Shown here: positions 1 through 11,500 of the stretch, in pieces | How positions within the stretch are numbered: the stretch's first letter is position 1 | How the letters are laid out: every line of letters starts with the position of its first letter | Source: Fragilaria crotonensis | Taxonomy: Eukaryota; Bacillariophyta; Fragilariophyceae; Fragilariales; Fragilariaceae | Length of the DNA: 49,168 nucleotides | Direction: 5' to 3' | NCBI GenBank assembly: GCA_022925895.1 | Contig: JAKSYS010000483.1 | Span: 1 to 49,168 of the forward strand | Position numbers and translations under genes: made by a program | The notes under the pieces: generated by a model | Databases searched by the model: none | Told to the model about the DNA's origin: nothing | Seen by the model: only the letters and a program-made list of their open reading frames with translations

Positions 1-300
1 AAGATCCCCATAATCCTGGCTTCAAATTGATACGTCACCAATTCTGATTGGTGCATTGAAAACCGTGATGACTCGGCATTCTGATGGTAACCCCCACAAA
101 TTGTCGTCATCGGCAGGAAAGAAACGGAGGAAGGACGACGGAATCGGCGCAGGTACGCACTTCGCACCAACCAGCTGGTCCACTAGTAGTATCATAGGCA
201 TTCATACATAGCTCTCCACATTATTTCTTTTTCGCAAACATCATCTGAATTCTTTGAAAACAGAATATTGAAGTTTGAAGAATACAGCGACTTGAGTAGC
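1..300. other. upstream region of the desaturase gene
   Basis: No coding sequence is seen. It is the 5' flank of the plus-strand desaturase gene and presumably holds its promoter and 5' UTR. A pyrimidine- and A-rich stretch at about 215-270 precedes the start codon. No distinct promoter element can be named. Confidence 0.5.
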
Positions 301-1748
301 ATGGTTCGTTTCAACCCCTTACTCTGCCTGGTGGCTGCCCCATCCGCGGTTGTCGCCTTTCAAGCACCTTTGAACAAGGCCCGTGTTTATCGCCCCAATG
401 AAGCGGTCGCTATTGGAACAGAGTCTTTCACCCAGACACCCGAAAAGTCGTCGAATGATGCAGGCTCTATGATCGACTTGACTGGTGTTGTCTTCTCGGT
501 AAGATTGGCCATACCCGCGATGTGTGTTTTGCATCGCTGTCTTTCTAATACACTATCAATCAATGAACAGGGTCTTAATGGTAAGGCGCGTGGAGAGCAG
601 AGGACTTCCCAGTGCAATCCAAATTCGCAATGTCATTCCTAAAGATTGTTTTGAACCCGAGACTGCGCGTTCCTTGGGATACCTATCCGTGTCGTTAGCC
701 GGTACGGCCATTTGCACTGCCATTGAGTTGCCATGCTTGGCGTCTTTGACCCTGCCAATTTGTTGACCTTGCCCATCTGGACTGCCTACGCGGCCGTCAC
801 GGGAACCGTTGCCATGGGACTTTGGGTGCTGGCGCATGAATGTGGACACGGAGCCTCCAAGAACAAGGCTCTGCAAGATGCCGTTGGTTACATAATCCAT
901 TCTGTCATGTTGGTACCGTACTATTCTTGGCAACGGTCGCATGCGGTTCATCATCAATACACCAACAATGTCGAACTCGGCGAAACGCATGTTCCAGAAA
1001 CTATGGTGACCAAGGATGAGGGTTCATTTGCACGAAGAGACTCCTTCATCAAGCTGTTTGGAGAGACGAATGGAATTAAAGCGTGGGGTGGATTGCAGGG
1101 ATTCTTGCACCTCATTGTCGGTTGGCCAGCGTACTTGTTGATTGGAGCTACAGGCGGAACTGGTCGCGGTATGACCAATCATTATTACCCTAATCCACTA
1201 TCCACCCAGATATTCCAAACAAGGAACTCTTCCCAGGAAACTGGAAGGAGAAGGTCTACCAGAGCGACATTGGAATTGCTGTTGTTGTTGGATCTGTGCT
1301 CGCGGGCGGCATGCAATGGCATCCCACAAGTTATGGCGCTTTACGGCGGCCCTCTGGTCATCATCAATTGCTGGTTGGTTCTCTACACCTGGCTGCAGCA
1401 CACTGATGTCGACGTCCCCACTTTTCAAAGGACGAGCACAGTTTCGTGAAGGGAGCTCTTCACACCATCGACAGACCATACAACAAACTAGACCCGTGGG
1501 GAATCATCGACTTCCTTCACCATCAAATTGGAACCACCCACGTTGCGCACCACTTTGACTCGAGCATTCCTCATTACAAGGCCCAGGCCGCCACCGATGC
1601 CATCAAGGAAAACTTCCCAGAATTTTACTTGTACGACCCCACTCCCATCCCCGAAGCGCTTTGGCGCGTCTGCAAGGGATGTACGGCAGCAGAGAAGCGA
1701 GGCGACGAATGGGTATGGAATAACGAAGGATATGAGAAGTTCTTGTAA
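301..1748 (+). CDS. membrane fatty-acid desaturase (FAD2/omega-6 type), frame-broken
   Basis: This di-iron desaturase would insert a double bond into a fatty acyl chain in the ER or plastid envelope. All three histidine boxes are visible: HECGH near base 836, HAVHH near 940 and HVAHH near 1540. The family stretches YTWLQHTD, IDRPY and WALAHECGH-like (here VLAHECGHG) are also present. The N terminus (MVRFNPLLCLVAAPSAVVAF) looks like a signal peptide ending in an A-F motif, which suggests plastid or ER targeting. A probable intron at 499-570 separates the leader from the IPKDCFEPETARSLGYL region typical of FAD2. The reading frame changes near 730, 1200, 1315 and 1420. One missing base explains the changes at 730, 1200 and 1420 (for example after the C run at 1417); the one at 1315 needs one extra or two missing bases. 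The splice phase at 570 does not fit exactly, so exon 1 may hide another indel. Substrate and regiospecificity cannot be fixed; an omega-3 enzyme is the alternative. Confidence 0.85.
499..570 (+). other. probable intron of the desaturase gene
   Basis: GTAAGA donor at 499 and CAATGAACAG acceptor ending at 570, 72 bases. It falls between the targeting leader and the conserved desaturase body. The frame does not join perfectly across it, so the exact junction is uncertain. Confidence 0.6.
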
Positions 1749-1910
1749 ATACAAATTAAGCTAGAGAGCTACCAATACAATCCAACTTGTAGAGTTCCTA
1801 CCCTCAGATGCGATTCAATCCCCATTATTGGTGAAAGTGTCAGGCAGCAGAAGTCGAGCGGCGACAGGTTTCAAAAGTATAGGAGGTGGCCAAGTGAGGA
1901 CAGTTCTAAT

Positions 1911-3045
1911 TTATGAGTACGCCAGGAAATTGACATCGTTTGAAGAAACCCATTCTCCCCGAACTGCAACTGGAGCCTTTCGATCACCGTCTTCGTCATC
2001 ATCGTCGTCCATGAGATCCGACAGTAGTTCCTCTTGTGTGGAAGCTTGGGTCGCTGGACCTGGACTAACTGTGCGAATTTGGACGGCTTGTGGCCCGATA
2101 AAGTAACCCGCTTGTGTCCACCCAAGCATATCCTGCGTTGTGTAGGGACCATGAATCTCGCCGTCTTGATTTCCTTTGTATTCCCACTGGACAACACGTC
2201 GGGATTCGTGGGGGAACGGGTCGGCTTGGTCAGAACCATCGCCATAATGTCTTCGCGAGTCTTTTGATAGATATCAACGTCACCCTGCAGAAGTAATGCA
2301 TTTGATGCCACAGTCAATTCGTCCAGCGCCTTTTGAGACAAGGAGCCAGTCTCTCCTTGGGTAGTCTTTTGATCAAGTTCCCGTATCGAACGAGTGCCTG
2401 CAGGATCGTTTCCGAATCACTGACAAGGGGAAGAATTCTGGAGTACAGTTCCTCTTTCGTCCAGTCATCCATGTCATCATCTTTTTGCTGCCCCTCATTA
2501 TTGCTAACCTTTGGTTTCGCGAACGTGCGCGGCTCCTTCTTGTCACCCTCGTCCAAGCTGTCCAACCAAGCGTCGGGTTCCGTCTCCTTGGCCTTTCGGA
2601 AAATGTACGTGTCTCCGTCAAAGTAGCCCGACCCATCTGTGCTCTCTGCCTTCATATTAAACGGCTCGACAGGGATATCGTCATTATCACTATTTTCTGC
2701 CAAAAGACTAGTCTCATAGTTGATGTTGGTATCATCATCCTCGTCGTCATCGTCGTCATCCAAATCTTGTCCCTGACGTTTGAGTCGACGATTGCGTTTG
2801 GCGTTGACCAAATCTCGTTCGGATGGCAGAACCCCATCATCTTCGTCGTTCACCCACTCTTCAATTTCGTCATCTTCATCATGCTGAAAATGCTCCTCAG
2901 TTCGTGGACGTTTCTTTGGTCGATTGATTTCAGTAACAACATTGTCATCGCCGTCATTATCATCGTCGACATCCTTCTTCTTCGTCTTGATGCCTGATGA
3001 GAAGCGGACCGATTTGGCAGGACCACCTTTTCCTTTGGGAGGCAT
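1911..3045 (-). CDS. CD2BP2/Lin1 (U5-52K) homologue with GYF domain
   Basis: Homologue of CD2BP2/Lin1, a U5 snRNP component acting in spliceosome assembly in the nucleus. It starts at MPPKGKGG (3045). The first 240 residues are very acidic and lysine-rich and hold the family-specific stretch EPFNMKAE...GYFDGDTYIF...PDAWLDSLDE, matching CD2BP2's PFN...GHFDADGNYFLN...DSWLDNID. The C terminus, read in another frame at about 2060-2210, is a GYF domain: QWEYKG, HGPYTTQDM, LGWTQAGYF. It ends with an acidic run and a stop at 1911. The frame changes near 2340 and near 2250. Each is explained by one missing base (the first in an AAGG context), so this is one gene, not three ORFs. The antisense hydrophobic ORFs here are shadows of the acidic coding sequence. 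Confidence 0.88.
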
Positions 3046-4693
3046 CTTATTGAATGATCAAGATGTCTTACAGACGATTGATATCTATCGAAGCACAAGA
3101 ACTGACCAGGATGTCGATCTCATTTTGACGGGGACACAATTGATGTGACAATCCAGACTCGAGACAGGTGCTTGATGGACACAAAAACGTCTACTGGAGT
3201 AGCAGGTACTGGTACACTTTGACCGACATCACACTGTATGGCAATGTGCTTGATTCTTTCCGTACTGAACATCAAAGTACTGAAGTACCAAGGTCTGTGT
3301 AAATTGTACTACCGACTACAGACTACAGTTCTGATGGTCATACGCTGGAGCATATTGTGTGTCATTTACGATGTCAGCGCTACGTACGGTCTCAGGTCTC
3401 AAGGCCTCAGATGATGGGCGAATTTAGACCGTCTCGTATATTTTGACACCATTCACTACCTATCTGACGCTGTGTAAGGATGCTGCTCCCTTCTGCAATG
3501 GATGGATTGTGCTTCGATCAGACAAGGTCTTACACCAGGTTTTCCCATTCAAGTGGAGGAATCGAGTTGCTGTCAGAATGTGGTTATACGGAACGCAATT
3601 ACTCCGATACAACATAAACTGAAGCTTCACCGCTATCTCCATCTTCTATAGAAGCACATTCGACGTCAGGTACTTATCCGATTACCGTCAAAGGGGGAAT
3701 CTGATGCCATCTCAACCATTTGGTTGTCTTGATCGCATCGTGTCGCGATTCCGAAACCCTTTCCACAATCGAATCAAGCGCATCACGATTCGACGTGTTT
3801 GGCAACCCTGCAAAGGATACTCTAACTCCAGTTGATGCACACCACGAAACTTGTTGCCTTACCTTGCATGATAAGAATGCGCGGGGTCCTTGCTCCGCCC
3901 GTCGATTGGCTCAACTCCTGACCGTGATGAAGTTATGTGGTACTTCGATAGATTCACACAATCTCGCTCGTCAGACCTGGGATGCGTTCATTATCGAACA
4001 ATAGCCTGCTGGAAAGTCAACAATCACGGCGTATCTGATTGGTTTCGGCAAACGAAACAAGATACCTAATGCGTTGGAAGTTTGACGCATCGGGCATGCT
4101 GTGTTTTGCGCGACGAGAATCCATTCACGATTGTCTGCGTCTCACACACGACGTGTTCCTCGGTGAGGAAAGTATATCGCGCCGTGCAATTCCATCCACA
4201 AATTTATCAGCTCTACGTCATTGGCTCCTCTGCGAACCGTAGCCGATCATCTATGGAGATGCGATCATCTACCCATTTCGAAGCGAATGGCATGCTATGT
4301 GATTGCATCTTGACCATCAAGTGCCTAAAAATGTATGGACTGCCATGGCCATGGGGGTCTCTTGGAAGAACAAGGATTTTTTAAGGAGATTCTTGGACAG
4401 ATGTCATCTGAAGTGTGCTTCGCTGGCTGGGTCGACGAACGTCTGGAACGCAAGGGTGCAAATCTGAAGCCAAACGCTTAAGAAGTCATCTGCGCCATAC
4501 CTGAGTGAGTTGAATGGGAACAGCATGGCAAACGAAGCAACAGTTTTCGTAAGCACGAACAGCTAAGATCTGATGAAAGGCCTTGTCGGTCAGACTAGGT
4601 ATCGTGCGATTTACTATCATCCATGCCTCCACCGTGCCTACGATTTCTTGTACTAAGTATGCAAATGGAACGAGCGTGCAGTTGCCTCGGCAC
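3046..4693. other. long intergenic region with decayed protein-like stretches
   Basis: No complete gene is recognised. The first 650 bases carry scattered GTAC-type motifs. From about 3700 to 4450, short stretches read like protein in changing frames, for example a 50-codon run at 3920-4069 (DRDEVMWYFDRFTQSRSSDL) and another at about 4320-4465 (VPKNVWTAMAMGVSWKNKD). They may be remnants of a mobile element or old gene. I cannot name a family. Confidence 0.35.
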
Positions 4694-5221
4694 CTAGCTC
4701 AGACCGGGAATCTGTTTCTCCAAGTTTTCCTTGCGAGGTCGCGAACCAGTCCAGTCAAATCCGGGACCACTGCCCAGGATGCTTGCGCTTTGTTCCTTCT
4801 TGTACCCTCCATTGGCATATTTCTTGTCAGACTTCAACCACGGGGTCTCTTTGCGCCCGGGACGTCACTATTGTCCCATGAGCCGCCGCGAACCATGTAG
4901 GGAACATCCTGCTTTTTCATCGTTCCTTCCTTCAGGGCCTTTTTGTACCCAACAGGAGACATTATGTGGTGAGCTTGATTGCGCTCGTGGGCCTTTGCCA
5001 CGACTGCATGGAACGACTTTTGAAGCCACGCGGACCTATGCGACCGAGGTTTTCCCCCGTCTTCTTCTTATCAGCTTCCTTGATTCTTTTGTACTCGGCA
5101 TCAGAGAGGCCCGTTGGGACGTAGGCGTTGAGGGGGGCTAGATGTGGTAGGTGGGGTGACAGCACAGTGAACCCCTGTGTTGTAGCAAGGAATACAGCAA
5201 CAAACGCAAAGTTATCTTCAT
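4694..5221 (-). CDS. paralogue of the 5827-6356 plastid-targeted protein, frame-broken
   Basis: Full-length but frame-interrupted copy of the gene 0.6 kb to its right. Shared blocks run in the same order: a hydrophobic leader (VAVFLATTQGF), LNAYVPTGLSDAEYKRIKEA, GPRGFKSRSMQSWQ, KKQDVPYMVRGGSWDNSDV and ILGSGPGFDWTGSRPRKENL, then a stop at 4694. The frame changes just after the ATG (5221), near 5010 (after SMQSWQ) and near 4850 in a CCCC run. Each fits one missing base. Function is unknown. The leader with its F after the cleavage region suggests plastid import. It could be a decaying tandem duplicate, but every conserved block survives and the same kind of break hits neighbouring single-copy genes, so I favour a real gene. 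Confidence 0.6.
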
Positions 5222-5826
5222 TGTGTCGGATTGTGCTTCTTGGTTGTAAGTGTGAAGGATGTTATAGATAGATTCGGTTAGCTATTGATTGCTATAATTG
5301 ATTTTGTGAACTCCCTAAATTCTATAAATAAGTCCGAGTAATTGTGATGGAAAAGCGAGCGTCTGCGCCGAATGCGAACCACCCTTTTTTTCGTCCGTGT
5401 CGCGACAAGCCAAATATAGGTACATACCAGAAAACTGCGCTCCAGAGAGCTCCGAAGTAAATAGTAACCACGTCGACACTACCACAATCTGCCTGTTCAC
5501 GACGGACAGTTTCCTACCACAGACCTTGCGAATACCACTCGTAATCCTCGACTCGGGTAAAGGACTTGAGGCTCTCAGTTTGTTTGATATCATCTCTCCA
5601 CTCTAGCGCTTCCGGGAAATCGCACACGTTTGCACACTAGGGAAGTGCCAGTTGCTATTGCAGTATTTTTATGCATCGAAATAACTAGTCAGGTTAGTAT
5701 CTCTACTTCGGTATGCACGAACGACGCAAGAACAAGTCTCGTATCACGCAAAATTTTACTTTACACGTCTCTAAACTAATACAGTCGATGATCAAGACCC
5801 AACAATGCAAGATCATGCCACGACGC
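5222..5826. other. intergenic region between the tandem paralogues
   Basis: Holds the 5' flank of the left paralogue and the 3' flank of the right one. An antisense pair of open frames at 5315-5606 shows no recognisable motif and is not called. Confidence 0.4.
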
Positions 5827-6356
5827 CTAGCTCAAGCCAGGAACCAACTTCTTCAAGTTCTCTTCGCGAGGTCTCGAACCAGTCCAGTCAAAGCCGGGAC
5901 CACCTCCCAGGATGCTTACGCTTTGTTCCTTCCTGAAGCCACCACGGGCATATTCTTTGTCAGATGGCAACCACCGCTTTCTCTTGGCTCCAGCGACGTC
6001 GCTGTTGTCCCAGGAGCCGCCGCGCACCATGTACGGGACATCTTGCTTTTTGATCTCGCTTTCTTCAAGGCTTCGCGGTACCCAAAGGGAGCAATGGAGT
6101 GTCCAGTCTCACCTCGTTCGTAGGCCTCTTGCCATGACTGCATAGAACGACTTTTGAATCCGCGAGGGCCAAGACCACCGAGGTTATTTCCCATCTTCTT
6201 CTGATCTGCCTCCTTGATGCGCTTGTATTCGGCAGCTGAGAGACCTGCTGGGACATAAGCATTGAGAGCAGCCAGTCGATGAGTGGATGGCGTTGTGGCA
6301 ACAAAGGCTTGCGTGGTTGCAAGGCAGACGGCGATGAGCGCGAGTGTGGACTTCAT
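5827..6356 (-). CDS. plastid-targeted conserved protein of unknown function
   Basis: Starts at 6356 with MKSTLALIAVCLATTQAF, a signal peptide ending in the A-F motif that marks import into secondary plastids of diatoms. The mature protein begins near LNAYVPAGLSAAEYKRIKEA, continues through GPRGFKSRSMQSWQEAYE and HSIAPFGYREALKK, and after one frame change near 6070 runs through VPYMVRGGSWDNSDVAG, a basic KRKRWLPSDKEYA segment and ILGGGPGFDWTGSRPREE to a stop at 5827. About 175 residues in total. The stretch RGGSWDN superficially recalls formylglycine-generating enzymes, but nothing else fits that family. It has a tandem paralogue to the left. Role unknown; stroma or thylakoid location is inferred from the leader only. 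Confidence 0.75.
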
Positions 6357-7022
6357 GGCAATTGGTAGTGCTGTTTGTGGAGATAAGGAGGCGTTGTTTG
6401 GTTGTTTGTTTGGTGAAGTTGTGAGACGATGGTAACCTCGAATTTAGGTCGGTCACGAAGGATTGACGCTATGCGTTGGTTTTGTCACGTGTTCGACGTA
6501 CGATGCGTCACCATGTCACAATTAGGCGTCGTATGCATGTCAACAGCACATTCCTCTAAGTCGACAAAACTTATTTTCTGAGGTGTTTCGTATTTCAGCT
6601 CTGACAGTTTCGGGCCCGTACAGTATCACATTTTTGTAAATGAGGTGGCGCTTATGGTGGTGAGTGGTGAGTCATGAGCATTTAATCGCACAAATGTACC
6701 TTACCAGCGTAGTCGTAGTCATTCGTCATTCATCATTCATCGAATCAGATGAGCGGTCAACGTCACCAGGTGTTGTCGTTCGTCATCCGCATCCTATGTC
6801 GTTTTCGAGATCATTAGGTTTCGGTACAGTACTGTACTGTACTCCGAGCTCCGAGTACTAACTACAATTACAGTGCAAGTACAAGTACATAAAATGTCGC
6901 CGATCTAATGTGCTGTGATGGCGTGTGTTGCTGTTGGTAGCGTGAGATCGTGAGAGATGGCGGTAACGCAACGCAAATCAAGCCGTAGCAACATCTAAGG
7001 TGAATGGATCAACGCGTCTGTC
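6357..7022. other. divergent intergenic region
   Basis: Lies between divergently transcribed genes (unknown protein leftward, nitronate monooxygenase rightward), so it probably holds both promoters. It contains CACGTGTTCGACGTACG-type palindromic words near 6485 and a GTACAGTACTGTACTGTACT tract near 6825-6845. No coding sequence is seen. Confidence 0.45.
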
Positions 7023-8110
7023 ATGAAGGCTGCATCGTCATGGAAGACCAAGTTCACACAATCGTTTCAGTGTCCTCTTCCCATTATGGGCGCACCAATG
7101 GCCGGTGTCTCTGGTGGGGTATTGGCGGCCGCGACCACGCGCGCCGGCGCCCTTGGCTTTGTGGCAGCAGGCCATGCGGACAATCTGCCACAATTGGACG
7201 AGCAAATTGACCTCTTTCGACAGCATGCCCCGAAGGATTCACCTCTGGCGCTCGGATTTATCACGCATTCATCGTGTGCTGCTGATTTTACAAAACTCGA
7301 GACCATCTTGCAGCGCCATAAACCCAAGTATGTACAGTTCTTTGCACCCGCAATTTGTACATTGCAGGTGTCTCCCACCTGCCAGAAAACCAACATCCAA
7401 ATAGCTCAAGAACACGGAGCCCAAGTCTTGGTCCAAGTTGGCAGCATTGCTGATGAAAGAAGCACTATCTGCTGGTGTCGATGCCATTATTGCACAGGGA
7501 TCAGAGTCCGTGGCCATGGGTTGCGACGTGACTTGGGCAGTGGGACGCTCAGCTTGGCCGGGCGTGTCGCAAAGCTAGTAGCGCTCCGTGATGAGCATCA
7601 TCGAGATATACCAGTCCTCGTGGCCGGTGGTATGGTCAATGGCCATTCCTGGCGGCGGCACTAGCCTTGGGATGTGATGGAATTGTTCTGGGAACTCGAC
7701 TCTGGGCGTCGCATGAAGCCATGGGACAACCTGAGCATAAGCAATTGCTTACAACCAAGGAAGCAGATGACTGCCTGAGAACCACTATTATTGATCAAAT
7801 TCAGAATTCGTACTCAACTACGCCTTGGCCATATCCCTATGATTCAGTCGGTGTGCTGAAAAATACCTTGACTGACACATGGGATGGAAAACCGCGGGAA
7901 GAATTGGAGGCAGCCATGGATACGGTGGCAGCTCAATTTCGAAATGCTCAAAGCGATGGCGAAAGCGCAATATGTCATGTTTACGCTGGCGAAGGGGTGG
8001 GGGATATTTCGTCGGTTGAAAGTGCTTATGACATCATTCGAGACATCAGTGCAGAAGCCATGGAGATCGTGCGGGCAATGCCAAAGTTCCTGCAAGACCA
8101 GGATTGCTGA
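7023..8110 (+). CDS. nitronate monooxygenase (2-nitropropane dioxygenase family), frame-broken
   Basis: FMN-dependent TIM-barrel enzyme that oxidises alkyl nitronates. The start at 7023 leads into CPLPIMGAPMAGVSGG, the N-terminal phosphate/FMN loop of the family. A long ALGFVAAGH...LGFITHS segment follows, then HGAQVLVQVGS, the signature HGLRRDLGSG, and IPVLVAGGM followed by LGCDGIVLGTRLWAS. A 120-residue C-terminal tail follows. The frame changes near 7455 and near 7510, and again near 7652 where one missing T restores the GGM...LGCDG barrel strand. No targeting leader is visible, so it is likely cytosolic or peroxisomal. A family-level call is firm; the physiological substrate is not known from sequence. 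Confidence 0.85.
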
Positions 8111-8510
8111 GTGTCCCAAGTCACTCTCTCCTAGTGGAGATGACCAACCTTTGATGCTACAGTTCGCCGTGTCTAGTTTTGCATTCAAACGTAAAAGTGG
8201 CAGCTTGCGTAAAGATATGAGACCAGCTTGTTATGCTTCTTCTTTATTCTATTAAAGGGTATCCCAGTGGTCTGGATTATCTCAAGGTCAATATATAGCG
8301 TTACTTCAGAACAACATCTTGACGTTTCACGCGATGCTCCTCCCTCGATCGTCAAGTCTGTAGATCGGATGGATTCTGAGGATTACGGGTAATGGGTGCG
8401 CTGAAGCCCGACGAGTGGCATTTCATGTGATCTTCTCATATAGCTGGGCACCTCATGTGGACCTTTATGATGAATTCGCTGCTTGACATGCCCACAGAGG
8501 CCCGATACTC
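8111..8510. other. convergent intergenic region
   Basis: 3' flanks of the converging monooxygenase and BSD-domain genes. No gene, repeat or clear terminator seen. Confidence 0.4.
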
Positions 8511-11500
8511 TTATTTTGCCTTGGTTCTAGTGAAGGCCCAAGGCGCTTCGAGCAGTTCTACCTTTCCTTTCTTGTTGGTAACAGATATATGCCTTGGTGT
8601 CACAATTGCCGAGACAAGTCGTTGGCGTTGTACCAATAGTGAGTGCGGATCTGTGATCATCAAAGTAGATAGGCCACCCCCAGCTTGGATCCATTGTAGT
8701 TGGATCTCCGGTTTGGCTCCACACAGCAGGCCAAACAAAAGCTCCTTGTACGCAGGAGGTGCCCAGAACGGGGCTTCCGAGCGACCGTGAGCGAGATTTC
8801 CCATGGCCGGCGCACATATATAATCCTGATGCCACCACAGGGTGGCTCCAGCTCCAGCAGCCAAGAATGCGACGCAAATGGCCACGGCGAGACTCATGAA
8901 AGACACCAGACGTCGTTTGGTGACTTTAGTACTAGGAGTTTCTCGAATTGGCTTCTCTTCTGCAGGACCCTCATCCGATATCTCGACTACAACCGTTGGC
9001 GCTTCTTGCACTGGGTTCGCTGGCTCGTTTGGGGGTTCGAAAATCGTAGCTGGAGCAGAATCGACCCCATCTGCGCCCGCCGTCTCTTGTTCCACAGGGT
9101 TCAAACGCGCACTCGTAGGCTCGGCGACCGTGGCGTCGAGAGCCACCATCGTTGTCGCTTTCTGCACTCGAGACATTTGATCCTTGGCAGACTCGGCAGT
9201 CGTAGATTCTGCGACGGCAGCTCCTGAACCTAAGGGTTCGTCGTCAACCGCAGCCACTTGTTTCATTGCCTTCGATGGCGTACCCGTAGGCTCTGGTTTC
9301 GAAGCTCGTGGACTCGATCTTTCTTCTGCAACTGCCGTCTCTGGCTTCGCTGAATCTAGCAGTTCCGTCAAAGTTTCCCTAGTCGTAGCCTGCGGACCTA
9401 GCGTTTCTTTTTCAACTGTTGTCGATATTTCTTCTGCAACTGCCGTCTCTGGCTTTACTGATTCTAGCAGTTCCGTCACAAGTTCCGCAGTCGTAGCCCG
9501 CGGTTCTAGCGTTTCTCTTTCAACTGTTGTCGCTTGCGTCAATGAATGCGCTGGTTCCGCTGTAGATTCGGCAATCGTAGCTTGGGAAGCAAGTTTTTCT
9601 TCTTTAATGGCTGGCACTTGCGTTATTGGATCGAATTGCTCCTCCGAACATTCCGCGAACGAAGGTTGCGGAGTTACCTTATCATCGGCAACGCTCGTCA
9701 CTTGCGTTACAGCAACAATTTGCTCAGCCGCAGGTTCCCCGATCTCAGCTGTTGAGGGCAATATGGCTTCCGCAATCATTGTCGCTTCCTCCGCTGGATT
9801 CAGTCCTCCCACCGAGCTTTCGCGGGAAGGAGCCGGGGGCGTTGTGTTCGGCCTGGCAAGTGATTGAGCAGTGGTGATTGGTGACGACAGTCGAGCGTTG
9901 TTAACACCATCCCTCAATGGAGTGATCGTCTTTGTGGGAATAGCTGGCGATAAACTCTGCTCAGTGCGGGCCCAAAAGTCTTTCAAATTCTGGACGGAGG
10001 AGCCACCTTGGGATTGACGCAGCATCTCTAGCTCCTTCTTCACACTCGTCGGCGTCTTTGGTCGATCTGACGTTTTTCTAATGTCCATGAGTCGTTTTGT
10101 TCTGGACTTGTAGGCATTTGGAGCTTGAGATCCGGCATCGGCTTCAGATTCCTCTGACGGGTTCTCCTTACTGCGAGTGACATCTACGATGGATGCAGTT
10201 CCAATGTCAAACGATTGATCAAACTCGGGCTTTGCTTCTGATTTGACCCCTTCAGCAACTTCCATTACCGTCTCACCAATTGTGGGGCCCAAATTCACTT
10301 GATCGCAAGCATTCGCCGCAACAATATGCGGTGATGTGCTTGAGGTTGATCTGGAGAGTTCAAAAGAACGACCTTCAGAGACTGAGATAGTTTCGACGAT
10401 GGTCGACGATTGAGTCGACTCGTGTGACGCGGCTACGCTCGGTTTCGTAGTTGTGGACGCTGCTAGAGACACAACTTCCTTGTGCCCTTCCGTTAGTGTG
10501 ATAGCGTCTTGCATTTCGTCAACTTTCATGGGGTGCTCACTTGTCGATGACGGCAACTGGCAGCTCTGATTCTCCTTTTCAACCTGAAGAATCGCGTCCT
10601 CCTCGCTGTTTCCACTTATCGTTACTTCAGGAAGACTTTCAGTGACTGAGGAAAACTCTTGACGTACGTTGGCTTGATTTGCAACGATCGACTCAACCTC
10701 ACTTGCTTTTGCTGCGATTTCGACTGATATCTCGGTGTCCGCTTTTGAAGTGGTCTCGCAAGGGCTTTTCGTCGACTCAGACGACATCTCTTCCTTTCCT
10801 AAAACTTGGCGGTAGACGACGGACACAGTTTTGGTCGCAAGTTGTTGCGCGGGCTCTAACTCAGTAAACACGTTCGCAGAAGCATTGCTAAGCACGTGTG
10901 TACCATCGCCGCACATGGACTGCTCCGGCACCTCTTTCGCAACCTCTCCGACCTCATCTTTATCTAGCTTTGAAGCGTCTTCCGGTGCAAGACATACTTC
11001 GATGTCGCTGTTTGCAACTTCAGGTACGTTTATCCTGGCGAAACTGACCAATGCAGCCTTAACAGGCTGATTAATGTGTTCGTCGTCTTCCTTTACGACC
11101 GTCTCCAGCCTTTCAACTTCATCGTTTTCCACTGCTAGCAGCTCCAACTCAACTTGCGACCTGTCCGCTCTCTCACATCAGGAATCGAATCTGCTGTTGT
11201 CGGAGCATCTTTTTCTTCGAGAGATGTCGTGATGATTGCTCTTGTGTATGAACTTTCCGATAAGGGCTCGGTAACATCTTCCTGGCCTTCGATGGTGACC
11301 TTTACGTCATTGGTCGTGTCAACCGCGCCTATTTCAGGTTGAGACAACTCCATCTGCCTGCTAAAACCCAGCGGTAATGCCTGCCCCACGTCGACCTGAG
11401 GGGAAGGAGGTACTGATTCACTCTCTTCGTTACCCTCCCTTAACAATGCGGCATCGGAAACAGTGACCTCGCCCCTCGTTAGACCTCCTTCCGACGAGAG

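Noticed and set aside
2485..2997. 170-codon hydrophobic plus-strand ORF
   Set aside because: Exact antisense of the acidic Asp/Glu-rich CD2BP2 coding region; its Ile/Val/Phe runs are shadows of GAT/GAC/GAA codons.
9184..9867. 227-codon plus-strand Ser/Val/Ala-rich ORF
   Set aside because: Antisense shadow of the low-complexity BSD-domain protein; no start context or motif of its own.
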